Shown here: piece after piece, positions 1-6,233 of the stretch
How the letters are laid out: each line of letters starts with the position of its first letter
How positions within the stretch are numbered: position 1 is the first letter of the stretch
Source: an uncultured Bacteroidales bacterium
Lineage (GTDB): Bacteria; Bacteroidota; Bacteroidia; Bacteroidales; Paludibacteraceae
NCBI GenBank assembly: GCA_903929065.1
Contig: CAIYTJ010000041.1
Coordinates: 1-6,251 of the forward strand
DNA length: 6,251 nucleotides
Direction: 5' to 3'
Notes under the pieces: model-generated
Database searches by the model: none
What the model was told of the DNA's origin: nothing
What the model saw: the letters and a program-made list of their open reading frames with translations, nothing else
Translations under genes and position numbers: made by a program

Positions 1-243
1 ATTCTATAATACACGCTTTCAATCAATTAATCCAAAATATGAATGAGGTTAGAATTTCTCATAGTTTTTCAATTTATAAAAGTTTAACCTTGAATTATTT
101 ATCATTATATATATACAAGATTTTAAGAATCTCGCTAAACACTCAGGTTAAAAACCGTTGTTATGCCATTAAATACTGATAATTTTTGCTCATCAATACT
201 GATTTTACACAGTAAAAATGAAAGAATATACAAATAAGTTTAG
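1..243. other. Upstream non-coding stretch, no supportable gene
   Basis: I find no convincing gene in this very AT-rich stretch. Two + strand frames are open from the left edge, one to a TGA at 44-46 and one to a TGA at 177-179. Either could be the tail of an upstream gene, but the longer one reads like translated AT-rich DNA (mostly I, L, N, Y, S, K). All three - strand frames hit a stop within the first 30 bases, so no leftward gene begins here and runs off the edge. A 9-base direct repeat, AATACTGAT, occurs at 172-180 and 195-203, 23 bp apart, which is about two helical turns. It lies just upstream of the panC promoter and could be a regulator site, but nothing else supports that. Confidence 0.5.
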
Positions 244-251
244 TACTTTTG
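244..251 (+). promoter_or_regulatory. Probable -7 box of the panC promoter
   Basis: TACTTTTG matches the Bacteroidota primary sigma-factor -7 consensus TAnnTTTG exactly. The upstream element (TTTG or TTG about 19-23 bases further left) is not recognisable; only a weak AATG is found at 217-220. If the box is used, transcription would start a few bases after 251, leaving a leader of roughly 50-55 nt before the panC start. It is the best promoter candidate for the + strand gene block. An imperfect direct repeat, TTTTGCAGCCT at 247-257 and TTTTGCAAGCCT at 261-272, overlaps the start region. Confidence 0.55.
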
Positions 252-287
252 CAGCCTGTTTTTTGCAAGCCTCAAATAGTGACATTT

Positions 288-293
288 GGAGGA
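288..293 (+). promoter_or_regulatory. Shine-Dalgarno-like GGAGGA, unusually far from panC
   Basis: GGAGGA is a strong anti-SD match, but 18 bases separate it from the ATG at 312, well beyond the usual 5-9. No in-frame start lies closer, because a TAA stop at 303-305 blocks any longer reading frame. Bacteroidota generally rely little on SD pairing, so this may be fortuitous or may act as a standby site. Confidence 0.3.
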
Positions 294-311
294 ATTTTTA
301 AATAAAAACCG

Positions 312-1160
312 ATGAGATTGATTAATTCAAAAACTGAATTATCAACTGAAATACAGTTGATTAAAACAAACAACAAGACAATTGGTTTTGTTCCCACAAT
401 GGGCGCATTGCACGAAGGACATTTAGCTTTGGTGAAGCGTGCTGTTGCTGAAAATGACTTTTGCATTGTTAGCATTTTTGTAAATCCCACCCAATTCAAT
501 AATGCCACCGACCTAGAAAAATACCCGAGAAATCTTGAAAAAGATGCAAAATTATTGGAAAGTGCCGGTTGTAAAATTATTTTTGCTCCAGAATCGGAAG
601 AAATATACAATCCGGAAGAAATAAATAACCGATTTGAATTTGATTTCAACGGTTTGGACAACGTGATGGAAGGCAAATTTCGTCCGGGACATTTTAATGG
701 AGTTGTACAAATTGTGAGCAAATTATTCAGTTTAATTCAACCGGATAAAGCTTATTTTGGTGAAAAAGATTTTCAACAGCTCGCCATCATTCACCACATG
801 GTAAATACAATGGATTTTGGAGTTGAAATTGTTGATTGTCACATTGTCCGTGAACCAAGTGGACTGGCTATGAGCAGCCGAAATGAACGATTAACCGAGG
901 ATCAACGTAAAAAAGCAGTTGAAATTTCGAAAGTTCTGTTCGAAAGTCGTAACTTTGCTCTGAAATTATCACCAACAGAGGTTATTAATCGGGTTATTGA
1001 CGAAATAAACAAAGTTCCAGAGCTTACTGTTGAATACTTTGAAATAGTCAATTCAAACACATTATTGCCTTTGGCTTCATGGGCTGAACCATCTGTAGGC
1101 TGTATAGCCGTATTTTGTGGTGAAGTCAGATTAATTGATAATATCAGATACAAACTTTAG
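312..1160 (+). CDS. panC: Pantothenate synthetase (pantoate--beta-alanine ligase)
   Basis: This cytosolic enzyme makes pantothenate from D-pantoate, beta-alanine and ATP through a pantoyl-adenylate intermediate, the last step before CoA synthesis proper. The 282-residue protein has the usual family length and every landmark of the nucleotidyltransferase fold. These are the PTMGALHEGH block at 28-37 with the HIGH-type signature H34-E-G-H37, FVNPTQF at 56-62, the EGKFRPGHFNGV segment at 120-131, GEKDFQQ at 150-156, and the ATP-loop REPSGLAMSSRN at 180-191, which holds the KMSKS-like motif. The C-terminal dimer/lid domain ends in the typical GEVRLID. The start is fixed by an in-frame TAA at 303-305. 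panD follows 64 bp downstream, so product and substrate supply are co-located. panB, which makes the pantoate precursor, is not in the window. Confidence 0.97.
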   Translation: MRLINSKTELSTEIQLIKTNNKTIGFVPTMGALHEGHLALVKRAVAENDFCIVSIFVNPTQFNNATDLEKYPRNLEKDAKLLESAGCKIIFAPESEEIYNPEEINNRFEFDFNGLDNVMEGKFRPGHFNGVVQIVSKLFSLIQPDKAYFGEKDFQQLAIIHHMVNTMDFGVEIVDCHIVREPSGLAMSSRNERLTEDQRKKAVEISKVLFESRNFALKLSPTEVINRVIDEINKVPELTVEYFEIVNSNTLLPLASWAEPSVGCIAVFCGEVRLIDNIRYKL

Positions 1161-1161
1161 T

Positions 1162-1224
1162 TGACAATTGATAATTAACAGTCAACCACTTAAATTATTA
1201 ACTTTCAACTTTCAACTTAAATAT
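1162..1224 (+). repeat. Heptamer-periodic DNA between panC and panD
   Basis: The gap reads as nine consecutive 7-base units ending exactly at the panD ATG. Neighbouring units are alike: TGACAAT is followed by TGATAAT, and TTCAACT occurs twice in tandem after ATTAACT. Seen in another phase, AACTTTC is repeated 2.7 times at 1200-1218. The repetition is degenerate rather than perfect. Similar 7-base patterning fills the next two intergenic gaps. Confidence 0.55.
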
Positions 1225-1575
1225 ATGTTCGTACACGTTGTAAAATCGAAGATTCACAGGGTATCAGTTACAGAAGCAAATCTGAATTATATTGGTAGTA
1301 TTACTATCGATTTGGATTTGATGGATGCAGCAAACATAATTGCAAATGAAAAAGTCAGTATTGTGAATAACAATAACGGCGAGCGTTTCGAAACTTATGT
1401 TATTCCAGGAGAACGCGGATCGGGTGTAATTTGCATTAACGGCGCCGCTGCCCGTTTGGTTCAACCCGGTGATATTGTGATTATTATGGCTTTTGCCATG
1501 ATGGATTTCGAAGAAGCTAAGACTTTCAAACCCGCCATACTTTTCCCCGACACCGCAACAAATAAGATAATATAA
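1225..1575 (+). CDS. panD: Aspartate 1-decarboxylase (pyruvoyl-dependent), precursor
   Basis: PanD decarboxylates L-aspartate to beta-alanine, the second substrate of PanC. It is made as an inactive proenzyme that cleaves itself between Gly24 and Ser25, turning Ser25 into the pyruvoyl cofactor. The cleavage site is visible here as YIGSI with G24-S25 at exactly the family position. Other active-site residues also fall at canonical numbers: Lys9, Arg54, Thr57, Tyr58 and the N72-GAAA segment. The length is 116 residues, close to the usual 117-127. The frame is open upstream to a TTG at 1168, but I chose the ATG at 1225 because it gives canonical numbering and the extra residues would merely translate the 7-base repeats. 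No SD is visible; the start context is A/T-rich. The gene probably shares a transcript with panC. Confidence 0.95.
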   Translation: MFVHVVKSKIHRVSVTEANLNYIGSITIDLDLMDAANIIANEKVSIVNNNNGERFETYVIPGERGSGVICINGAAARLVQPGDIVIIMAFAMMDFEEAKTFKPAILFPDTATNKII

Positions 1576-1645
1576 TCAGTCTGTAAAGTTCATAAAGTTG
1601 AAAGTTTTGACAGCTCATTCTTTATAAACTTTCAATTTCAACTAA
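1576..1645 (+). repeat. Heptamer-patterned gap with inverted repeat, panD-hisH
   Basis: This 70-base gap equals ten 7-base units and carries the same AACTTTC heptamer as the preceding gap, at 1627-1633, and its complement GAAAGTT at 1600-1606. Together these form a perfect 10-bp inverted repeat, TTGAAAGTTT at 1598-1607 and AAACTTTCAA at 1626-1635, with an 18-base loop. The right arm is followed by TTTCAACTAA, not a T-run, so a rho-independent terminator is unlikely. The RNA hairpin would sit about 10 bases before the hisH start and could affect translation. Confidence 0.5.
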
Positions 1646-2233
1646 ATGAAAGTCGTAATAATTAAATACAATGCCGGAAATATACGTTCAGTGCTTTTTG
1701 CGTTGGAAAGAATAGGTGTAAATGCAATTGTTACAGACGATTATGACGAAATTCGCTCAGCAGATCGAGTAATATTTCCCGGAGTGGGCGAAGCTTCATC
1801 AGCTATGAAATATTTAAAGGAAAAAGGACTTGACACATTAATTTGCTCTTTAACTCAACCAGTTTTAGGAATTTGCCTTGGCATGCAATTAATGTGCTCT
1901 CATTCAGAAGAGAACAATACGGATTGCCTTAGAATTTTCGAACAAAAAGTAAAATTATTTCCATCAAACGGGCTAAAAATTCCGCAGATTGGGTGGAATA
2001 ATATCACCAATCTGAAATCTGGTTTATTCAATGGAGTCGCGGATAATGCGTATATGTATTTCGTTCACAGCTACTTTGTTGAAAATTGCGAAAACGCCAT
2101 TGCCAAAACCGATTATGTGATTGAATACAGTTCAGCCATTCAAAAAAATAATTTTTGGGCAGTACAATTTCATCCTGAAAAATCAGGCGAAGCCGGACAA
2201 AAAATACTTGAAAACTTCATAAAAGGATTTTAA
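1646..2233 (+). CDS. hisH: Imidazole glycerol phosphate synthase subunit HisH (glutaminase)
   Basis: HisH is the class-I glutamine amidotransferase subunit of IGP synthase. It hydrolyses glutamine and passes ammonia to HisF, which forms imidazole glycerol phosphate and AICAR in histidine synthesis. The 195-residue protein is full length. It shows the N-terminal YNAGN at 8-12, FPGVGEASSAM at 44-54 (oxyanion-strand region), the nucleophile elbow GICLGMQL with Cys77, the FVHSYF segment at 139-144, and the catalytic pair His176 and Glu178 in QFHPEKSG, which completes the triad. It is therefore expected to be active. Its usual neighbours hisA and hisF are absent: panD lies 70 bp before it and tgt 57 bp after it. 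A HisH-like subunit of another pathway (for example a sugar amidotransferase pair with a HisF homologue) is possible, but nothing nearby suggests it. Confidence 0.93.
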   Translation: MKVVIIKYNAGNIRSVLFALERIGVNAIVTDDYDEIRSADRVIFPGVGEASSAMKYLKEKGLDTLICSLTQPVLGICLGMQLMCSHSEENNTDCLRIFEQKVKLFPSNGLKIPQIGWNNITNLKSGLFNGVADNAYMYFVHSYFVENCENAIAKTDYVIEYSSAIQKNNFWAVQFHPEKSGEAGQKILENFIKGF

Positions 2234-2257
2234 TCTCTTGTTGCAAGCTAGGAATCT

Positions 2258-2292
2258 TATAACTTGTAATTTATAACTCGTAACTTATTAAT
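2258..2292 (+). repeat. Heptamer-periodic DNA before tgt
   Basis: Within the 57-base hisH-tgt gap, five 7-base units run into the tgt start codon: TATAACT at 2258-2264 and 2272-2278, the variants TGTAATT and CGTAACT at 2265-2271 and 2279-2285, and a final unit overlapping the first two bases of the ATG. The consensus (ending AACT) resembles that of the two preceding gaps. No promoter or terminator stands out in this gap. Confidence 0.5.
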
Positions 2293-3421
2293 GACTTTCG
2301 AAATCCAACACACCGATCCGAATTCAAATGCAAGGGCGGGCAAAATAACAACAGATCATGGCGTCATTGAAACGCCAATTTTTATGCCTGTCGGGACGGT
2401 TGCTTCGGTTAAAGCTGTGCATTTCAATGAATTGAAAGAAGACATTAAGGCTCAAATTATTCTTGGAAACACCTACCATTTGTATCTTCGTCCCGGAATT
2501 GATACGCTCGAAAGAGCCGGTGGTTTGCATAAATTTAATGGTTGGGACAGACCAATTCTGACTGACAGTGGTGGCTATCAGGTTTTTTCGTTATCGGAAA
2601 ACAGGAAATTAAAAGAAGAAGGCGCCACTTTCCGTTCGCACATCGATGGCAGCAAACATCTTTTTACTCCGGAAAATGTCGTTGAAATTCAACGCATTAT
2701 TGGTGCTGACATAATCATGGCTTTTGATGAATGCACACCCGGAACTGCCGATTATCAATATGCTAAAAAATCTATGGAACTAACGCATCGCTGGCTGGAT
2801 AGGGGATTGAAACATTTTGATGCAACGGAACCAAAATACGGATATTCACAAACTTATTTTCCTATTGTTCAGGGCTGTATTTATCCTGATTTACGTCGTG
2901 AATCGGCTGAATTTATTGCGTCGCAAAATCGCGAAGGAAATGCAATCGGTGGGTTGGCGGTTGGTGAACCGGTTGAGAAAATGTACGAAATGATTGAAGT
3001 AGTGAACGAAATACTACCGAAAGATAAACCACGTTATTTAATGGGTGTAGGAACTCCGATTAATATTTTGGAAGGAATTGAACGGGGTGTTGATATGTTT
3101 GATTGTGTAATGCCGACCCGAAACGGCCGCAACGGAATGCTTTTCACTTCGCAGGGAATAATGAATATGAAAAATGAAAAGTGGAAAAATGACTTTTCGC
3201 CGTTAGATGAATTCGGCACTTCATACGTCGACTCAGCTTATTCTAAAGCCTATTTACGGCATCTTTTTATCAGTAAAGAATACCTGGCATTGCAAATTGC
3301 CTCCATTCATAATCTTGCATTTTATCTTTGGCTGGTTGGTGAAGCACGAAAACACATTCAAACCGGTGATTTTTCCACCTGGAAAAAAGGAATGATTGAA
3401 CAACTTGGAAGAAGACTCTGA
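2291..3421 (+). CDS. tgt: tRNA-guanine transglycosylase (queuosine pathway)
   Basis: Tgt swaps the guanine at position 34 of GUN-anticodon tRNAs (Asp, Asn, His, Tyr) for preQ1, the committed RNA step in queuosine formation. The 376-residue protein has full family length. Catalytic residues are visible: Asp92 in TDSGGYQVFSL, Asp146 and Cys148 in MAFDECT, Gln194 in VQGC, GGLAVGE at 220-226, and the nucleophile Asp271 in MFDCVMPTRNGRNG. Cys148 and Val224 are the bacterial choices that fit preQ1 rather than queuine. Oddly, the structural zinc site is not there: the CxCxxC segment expected at about 306-317 reads DEFGTSYVDSAY, with no cysteine, although the distal zinc-ligand position His340 remains. 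The gene ends 2 bp before the permease start, so the two are probably translationally coupled. No SD is seen; the start fits the family N-terminus. Confidence 0.96.
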   Translation: MTFEIQHTDPNSNARAGKITTDHGVIETPIFMPVGTVASVKAVHFNELKEDIKAQIILGNTYHLYLRPGIDTLERAGGLHKFNGWDRPILTDSGGYQVFSLSENRKLKEEGATFRSHIDGSKHLFTPENVVEIQRIIGADIIMAFDECTPGTADYQYAKKSMELTHRWLDRGLKHFDATEPKYGYSQTYFPIVQGCIYPDLRRESAEFIASQNREGNAIGGLAVGEPVEKMYEMIEVVNEILPKDKPRYLMGVGTPINILEGIERGVDMFDCVMPTRNGRNGMLFTSQGIMNMKNEKWKNDFSPLDEFGTSYVDSAYSKAYLRHLFISKEYLALQIASIHNLAFYLWLVGEARKHIQTGDFSTWKKGMIEQLGRRL

Positions 3422-3423
3422 AA

Positions 3424-4527
3424 ATGAAAAAAATCGATTATCACACTTTCGGCTTAAAGCGAATTGATACTTACATTATCAAAAAATTTCTGGGGACTTA
3501 TTTTTTCTCCATTGCATTGATTTTGAGTATTGCTGTGGTTTTCGATTTGACTGAAAAAATGGATAAGTTTTTTGAGAATAATGCGCCATTAAAATCCATT
3601 ATTTTCGATTATTACCTGAACTTTATTCCATTTTACATGAATATGTTCAGTCCGCTGTTCACATTTATTGCGGTAATTTACTTCACTTCTAAAATGGCAA
3701 CCAATACTGAGATTATTGCCATCCTTGCCAGTGGCGTAAGTTTCAGACGATTAATGGTACCTTATATAATTTCAGCTGCTGTCATTGCAATAATTTCGTT
3801 TACTCTTGGCGGGTACATTATTCCGCCTGCCAGCAAAAAAATGCTCAATTTCGAAGATAAATATGTTCGGAAAATAAAACAGGATAACGCCCGAAACGTT
3901 CAAATGGAAGTTGAAAAAGGGGTGATAATGTATATTGAGCGGTTTGAAGTATCCAATAATACCGGCTATCGTTTTTCTCTCGAAAAATTCGAAGGCAAAA
4001 CATTGGTTTCCAGACTTACAGCTCAATCAATCACCTACGATTCTTTATATAAATGGAAAATGTCGGATTATTTACAGCGCGATTTTAACGGAATGCGTGA
4101 AAGCATTATCAAAGGATCATCGAAAGATACAACCATCATGGTAAAACCTGAAGAATTCTTTATCACAGCTGCTGAAGCTCCACAATTAAATAATACCCAA
4201 CTTGGATCATATCTCCACAAACAAAAGAATCGCGGCGTTGGCAATATTCAGGGCTTTGAAGATGAGTATTATAAACGGTTTTCAATGCCACTGGCAGCTT
4301 TCATTATGACATTGATTGGTGTATCACTTTCATCTAGGAAAGTTCGCGGAGGAATGGGTATTCATTTGGGAATCGGATTGGCTTTAAGTTCCATTTATAT
4401 ACTATTCTCGACCATGTCAACTTCCTTCTCCGTCAGCGGAAGTATGTCCGCATTTGCTGCAGTTTGGTTGCCAAATGTTTTGTTTATCCTGATTGGAATT
4501 TACTTATACAATACTGCACCAAAATAA
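3424..4527 (+). CDS. LptF/LptG (YjgP/YjgQ) family LPS-export permease
   Basis: This family forms the inner-membrane half of the LptB2FG ABC transporter, which pulls lipopolysaccharide out of the inner membrane towards the Lpt bridge. The 367-residue protein has the family layout: three N-terminal membrane segments at about 22-40, 64-87 and 107-130, a soluble periplasmic beta-rich domain at about 135-280, and three C-terminal segments at about 286-304, 311-332 and 343-362. Between segments 2 and 3, TNTEIIAILASGVS at 93-106 matches the cytoplasmic coupling helix that contacts LptB, including its conserved Glu (E96) and Gly. The ATG lies 2 bp after the tgt stop and the gene is followed by a strong terminator, so it closes the transcription unit. 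I cannot tell LptF from LptG by eye, and the partner subunit and LptB are not in the window. Confidence 0.9.
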   Translation: MKKIDYHTFGLKRIDTYIIKKFLGTYFFSIALILSIAVVFDLTEKMDKFFENNAPLKSIIFDYYLNFIPFYMNMFSPLFTFIAVIYFTSKMATNTEIIAILASGVSFRRLMVPYIISAAVIAIISFTLGGYIIPPASKKMLNFEDKYVRKIKQDNARNVQMEVEKGVIMYIERFEVSNNTGYRFSLEKFEGKTLVSRLTAQSITYDSLYKWKMSDYLQRDFNGMRESIIKGSSKDTTIMVKPEEFFITAAEAPQLNNTQLGSYLHKQKNRGVGNIQGFEDEYYKRFSMPLAAFIMTLIGVSLSSRKVRGGMGIHLGIGLALSSIYILFSTMSTSFSVSGSMSAFAAVWLPNVLFILIGIYLYNTAPK

Positions 4528-4553
4528 CTTAGAACAAATAATTTTAGCAATAA

Positions 4554-4585
4554 AAAAGGGATAATCAGCGTTGATTATCCCTTTT
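4554..4585. terminator. Bidirectional intrinsic terminator
   Basis: A perfect 14-bp stem, AAAAGGGATAATCA at 4554-4567 pairing with 4572-4585, encloses the 4-base loop GCGT. On the + strand the stem ends in TTTT after the permease gene; on the - strand the flanking A-run at 4552-4557 gives six Ts after der. It sits 26 bases after the permease stop and 19 bases beyond the der stop, so it can end transcription from both convergent units. Confidence 0.9.
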
Positions 4586-4604
4586 GCTTATATAATTATT
4601 GAAA

Positions 4605-5918
4605 TTATTTCTGTCTTATAAAAATCTGAATCGGAGTGCCGGTGAATTCGTATTTTGCTCGGATTTTATTTTCCAAAAAACGACGGTATGGTTCCTTTAC
4701 ATATTGAGGCAAATTGGCAAAAAACAGAAATGTCGGAATTTGCGTGTTTGGCAATTGCGTTACGTATTTGATTTTTATATATTTACCTTTCAAAGCAGGT
4801 GGTGGATAATTTTCAATAGCCGGCAACATGTATTCATTTAATTGTGAAGTTGCCACTTTCCGTAATCGGTTCTCATAAACCTGAACAGCCGTTTCCAGCA
4901 CTTTTAAAATGCGTTGTTTTGTAGGAACTGACGTAAAAATAATCGGGAAATCAACGAAAGGTGCCAATCGTTCACGAATGGTTTTCTCGTAATTCTTTAT
5001 ATCGTTCGATTCCTTATTCTCAATTAAATCCCATTTATTTACACAAACTACAAACCCTTTCCGGTTCTTTTGAATCAACGAAAAAATGTTCAAATCCTGA
5101 CTTTCAATACCACGTGTGGCATCAATCATAAGAATACAAACGTCGCAATTCTCAATGGCACGAATGGAACGTACAACAGAATAATATTCCAAATCTTCAT
5201 TAACTTTGGCTTTTTTTCGAATCCCGGCAGTATCAACAAGGTAAAAATCGTGACCGAATTTATTAAAACGGGTGTAAATGGAGTCGCGAGTTGTGCCGGC
5301 AATTTCAGTAACAATCGTACGTTCTTCGCCAACAAAAGCATTCACAATTGACGATTTTCCGGCATTTGGACGGCCTACCACAGCAAAACGCGGAAGTTCG
5401 TCATCAATTTCCTCTGTAAAGTCAGATTTGAAATGTGTAAGAAGTTTATCCAAAAATTCTCCCGTACCCAATCCATTGATGGCTGAAATCATAAATGGCT
5501 CACCCAACCCGAGTTTGTAAAATTCAGCCGACTCATATTGCCATTCAAATGTGTCAGCTTTATTTGAAACCAGCATTACAGGTTTATCGATACCACGCAG
5601 AATCTGCGCAACTTCTAAATCGTAATCCGTAATTCCATTTTGAACATCAACAAGAAAAAGAATCACATCGGCTTCTTCCATAGCTAACAAAACATGTCGT
5701 TTTATCTCACCTTCAAATATATCTGAAGAATTTATGACCCAACCACCCGTGTCAATCACCGAAAATTCTCTTCCTTCCCATTCACTTTTGCCGTATTGAC
5801 GGTCGCGTGTTGTTCCGGCTTCATCATCTACAATGGCACGGCGGCTTTTTGTAAGTCGGTTAAAAAGTGTCGATTTCCCAACATTTGGACGACCAACAAT
5901 TGCTACAATATTTCCCAT
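4605..5918 (-). CDS. der: Ribosome-assembly GTPase Der (EngA)
   Basis: Der is an essential double-GTPase that binds the 50S precursor and is needed for large-subunit maturation. The 437 residues match the short form of the family (about 436 in Bacillus, longer in E. coli). G domain 1 has the P-loop GRPNVGKST at 9-17, the G2 threonines at 36-37 within AGTTRD, DTGG at 56-59 and NKAD at 119-122. G domain 2 has GRPNAGKSS at 182-190, AGTTRD at 207-212, DTAG at 229-232 and NKWD at 294-297. A KH-like RNA-binding domain fills about 350-437. All GTP-binding motifs are intact. The start gives the canonical N-terminus directly before the P-loop strand and is preceded by an A-rich stretch without an SD. 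It is a single-gene unit convergent with the permease, with its own promoter about 100 bases upstream. Confidence 0.97.
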   Translation of the reverse strand: MGNIVAIVGRPNVGKSTLFNRLTKSRRAIVDDEAGTTRDRQYGKSEWEGREFSVIDTGGWVINSSDIFEGEIKRHVLLAMEEADVILFLVDVQNGITDYDLEVAQILRGIDKPVMLVSNKADTFEWQYESAEFYKLGLGEPFMISAINGLGTGEFLDKLLTHFKSDFTEEIDDELPRFAVVGRPNAGKSSIVNAFVGEERTIVTEIAGTTRDSIYTRFNKFGHDFYLVDTAGIRKKAKVNEDLEYYSVVRSIRAIENCDVCILMIDATRGIESQDLNIFSLIQKNRKGFVVCVNKWDLIENKESNDIKNYEKTIRERLAPFVDFPIIFTSVPTKQRILKVLETAVQVYENRLRKVATSQLNEYMLPAIENYPPPALKGKYIKIKYVTQLPNTQIPTFLFFANLPQYVKEPYRRFLENKIRAKYEFTGTPIQIFIRQK

Positions 5919-5927
5919 ATTTATTTT

Positions 5928-5947
5928 ATATCTAATAAGTTAGATAT
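5928..5947 (-). promoter_or_regulatory. Hairpin in the der leader, 9 bases from the start
   Basis: A perfect 8-bp inverted repeat, ATATCTAA at 5928-5935 and TTAGATAT at 5940-5947, encloses a 4-base loop. In the der mRNA it would end 9 bases before the start codon. The stem is almost all A-U, so it is weak as RNA; as DNA it has the symmetry of a dimeric-repressor operator. The function is unknown. Confidence 0.35.
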
Positions 5948-6017
5948 TTACATTCCATTTTATTTTATCAGTCCGGGTTTTCGCAAAGCCAAACTGCGGG
6001 TGCAAATATTTCGGGCA

Positions 6018-6025
6018 CAAAGGTA
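6018..6025 (-). promoter_or_regulatory. Probable -7 box of the der promoter
   Basis: Read on the - strand this is TACCTTTG, an exact match to the Bacteroidota TAnnTTTG consensus. An imperfect upstream element, TTTTCG, corresponds to + strand 6044-6049 at a spacing of 18 bases. Transcription would start near 6010 and give a leader of about 90 nt that includes the hairpin at 5928-5947. Confidence 0.6.
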
Positions 6026-6158
6026 CAGTTTTTTATTGGACGGCGAAAATGAAATCCTTTATCCTGATTTGATGAAATTTGGTTTTACAATGAAGTTCCT
6101 AATAATGATTGCTATAGCCAATAATCAATTGGCTTTCTGAAAAATTTCCAATTGGAGA

Positions 6159-6189
6159 TTTGCAGAATATAAAAAAAGCAGTATCTTTG
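6159..6189 (+). promoter_or_regulatory. Promoter of the tRNA gene
   Basis: TTTG at 6159-6162 and TATCTTTG at 6182-6189 are separated by 19 bases. Both boxes and the spacing fit the Bacteroidota -33/-7 promoter pattern exactly. The tRNA begins 45 bases after the -7 box, leaving a short 5' leader for RNase P removal. This is the best promoter in the window. Confidence 0.8.
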
Positions 6190-6233
6190 CAACGCTTTTA
6201 GAGAAAGGTATTACAATCCGATTCCACGAAATC

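Larger units (their letters stand above)
5919..6233. other. Divergent intergenic region between der and a tRNA gene
   Basis: These 315 bases hold no convincing gene. A + strand open frame across the first half begins inside der on the opposite strand and has no recognisable content. I looked for an era-like remnant, since era often neighbours der, and saw none. The region contains the der leader and promoter at its left, two hairpins (5928-5947 and 6116-6134), and the tRNA promoter at its right. The hairpin at 6116-6134 pairs AGCCAAT with ATTGGCT around a 5-base loop. A second arm, CCAATTGG at 6149-6156, can pair competitively with 6126-6132. No T-run follows in either direction, so a terminator role is not supported. 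Confidence 0.55.

Noticed and set aside
2..179. Possible C-terminal tail(s) of an upstream + strand gene, ending at the TGA at 44-46 or the TGA at 177-179
   Set aside because: Both frames are only open from the edge, overlap each other, and show no recognisable motif; the longer one has the residue bias of translated AT-rich DNA.
272..721. 149-residue - strand open frame inside panC
   Set aside because: It is antisense to the strongly conserved PanC catalytic core, so the open frame reflects panC codon use.
1168..1224. N-terminal extension of panD from a TTG at 1168
   Set aside because: The extra 19 residues translate repeat DNA, and the ATG at 1225 puts Gly24-Ser25, Arg54 and Tyr58 at canonical numbers.
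5796..6140. 114-residue + strand open frame over the der start and its upstream region
   Set aside because: It lies antisense to the conserved der P-loop region at its beginning, has no known motif and no promoter of its own; it is a shadow frame.
6116..6156. Stem-loops around AGCCAAT/ATTGGCT and CCAATTGG as a terminator or attachment site
   Set aside because: No T-run follows on either strand, no integrase is present, and the tRNA 3' end, where attachment sites usually lie, is outside the window.
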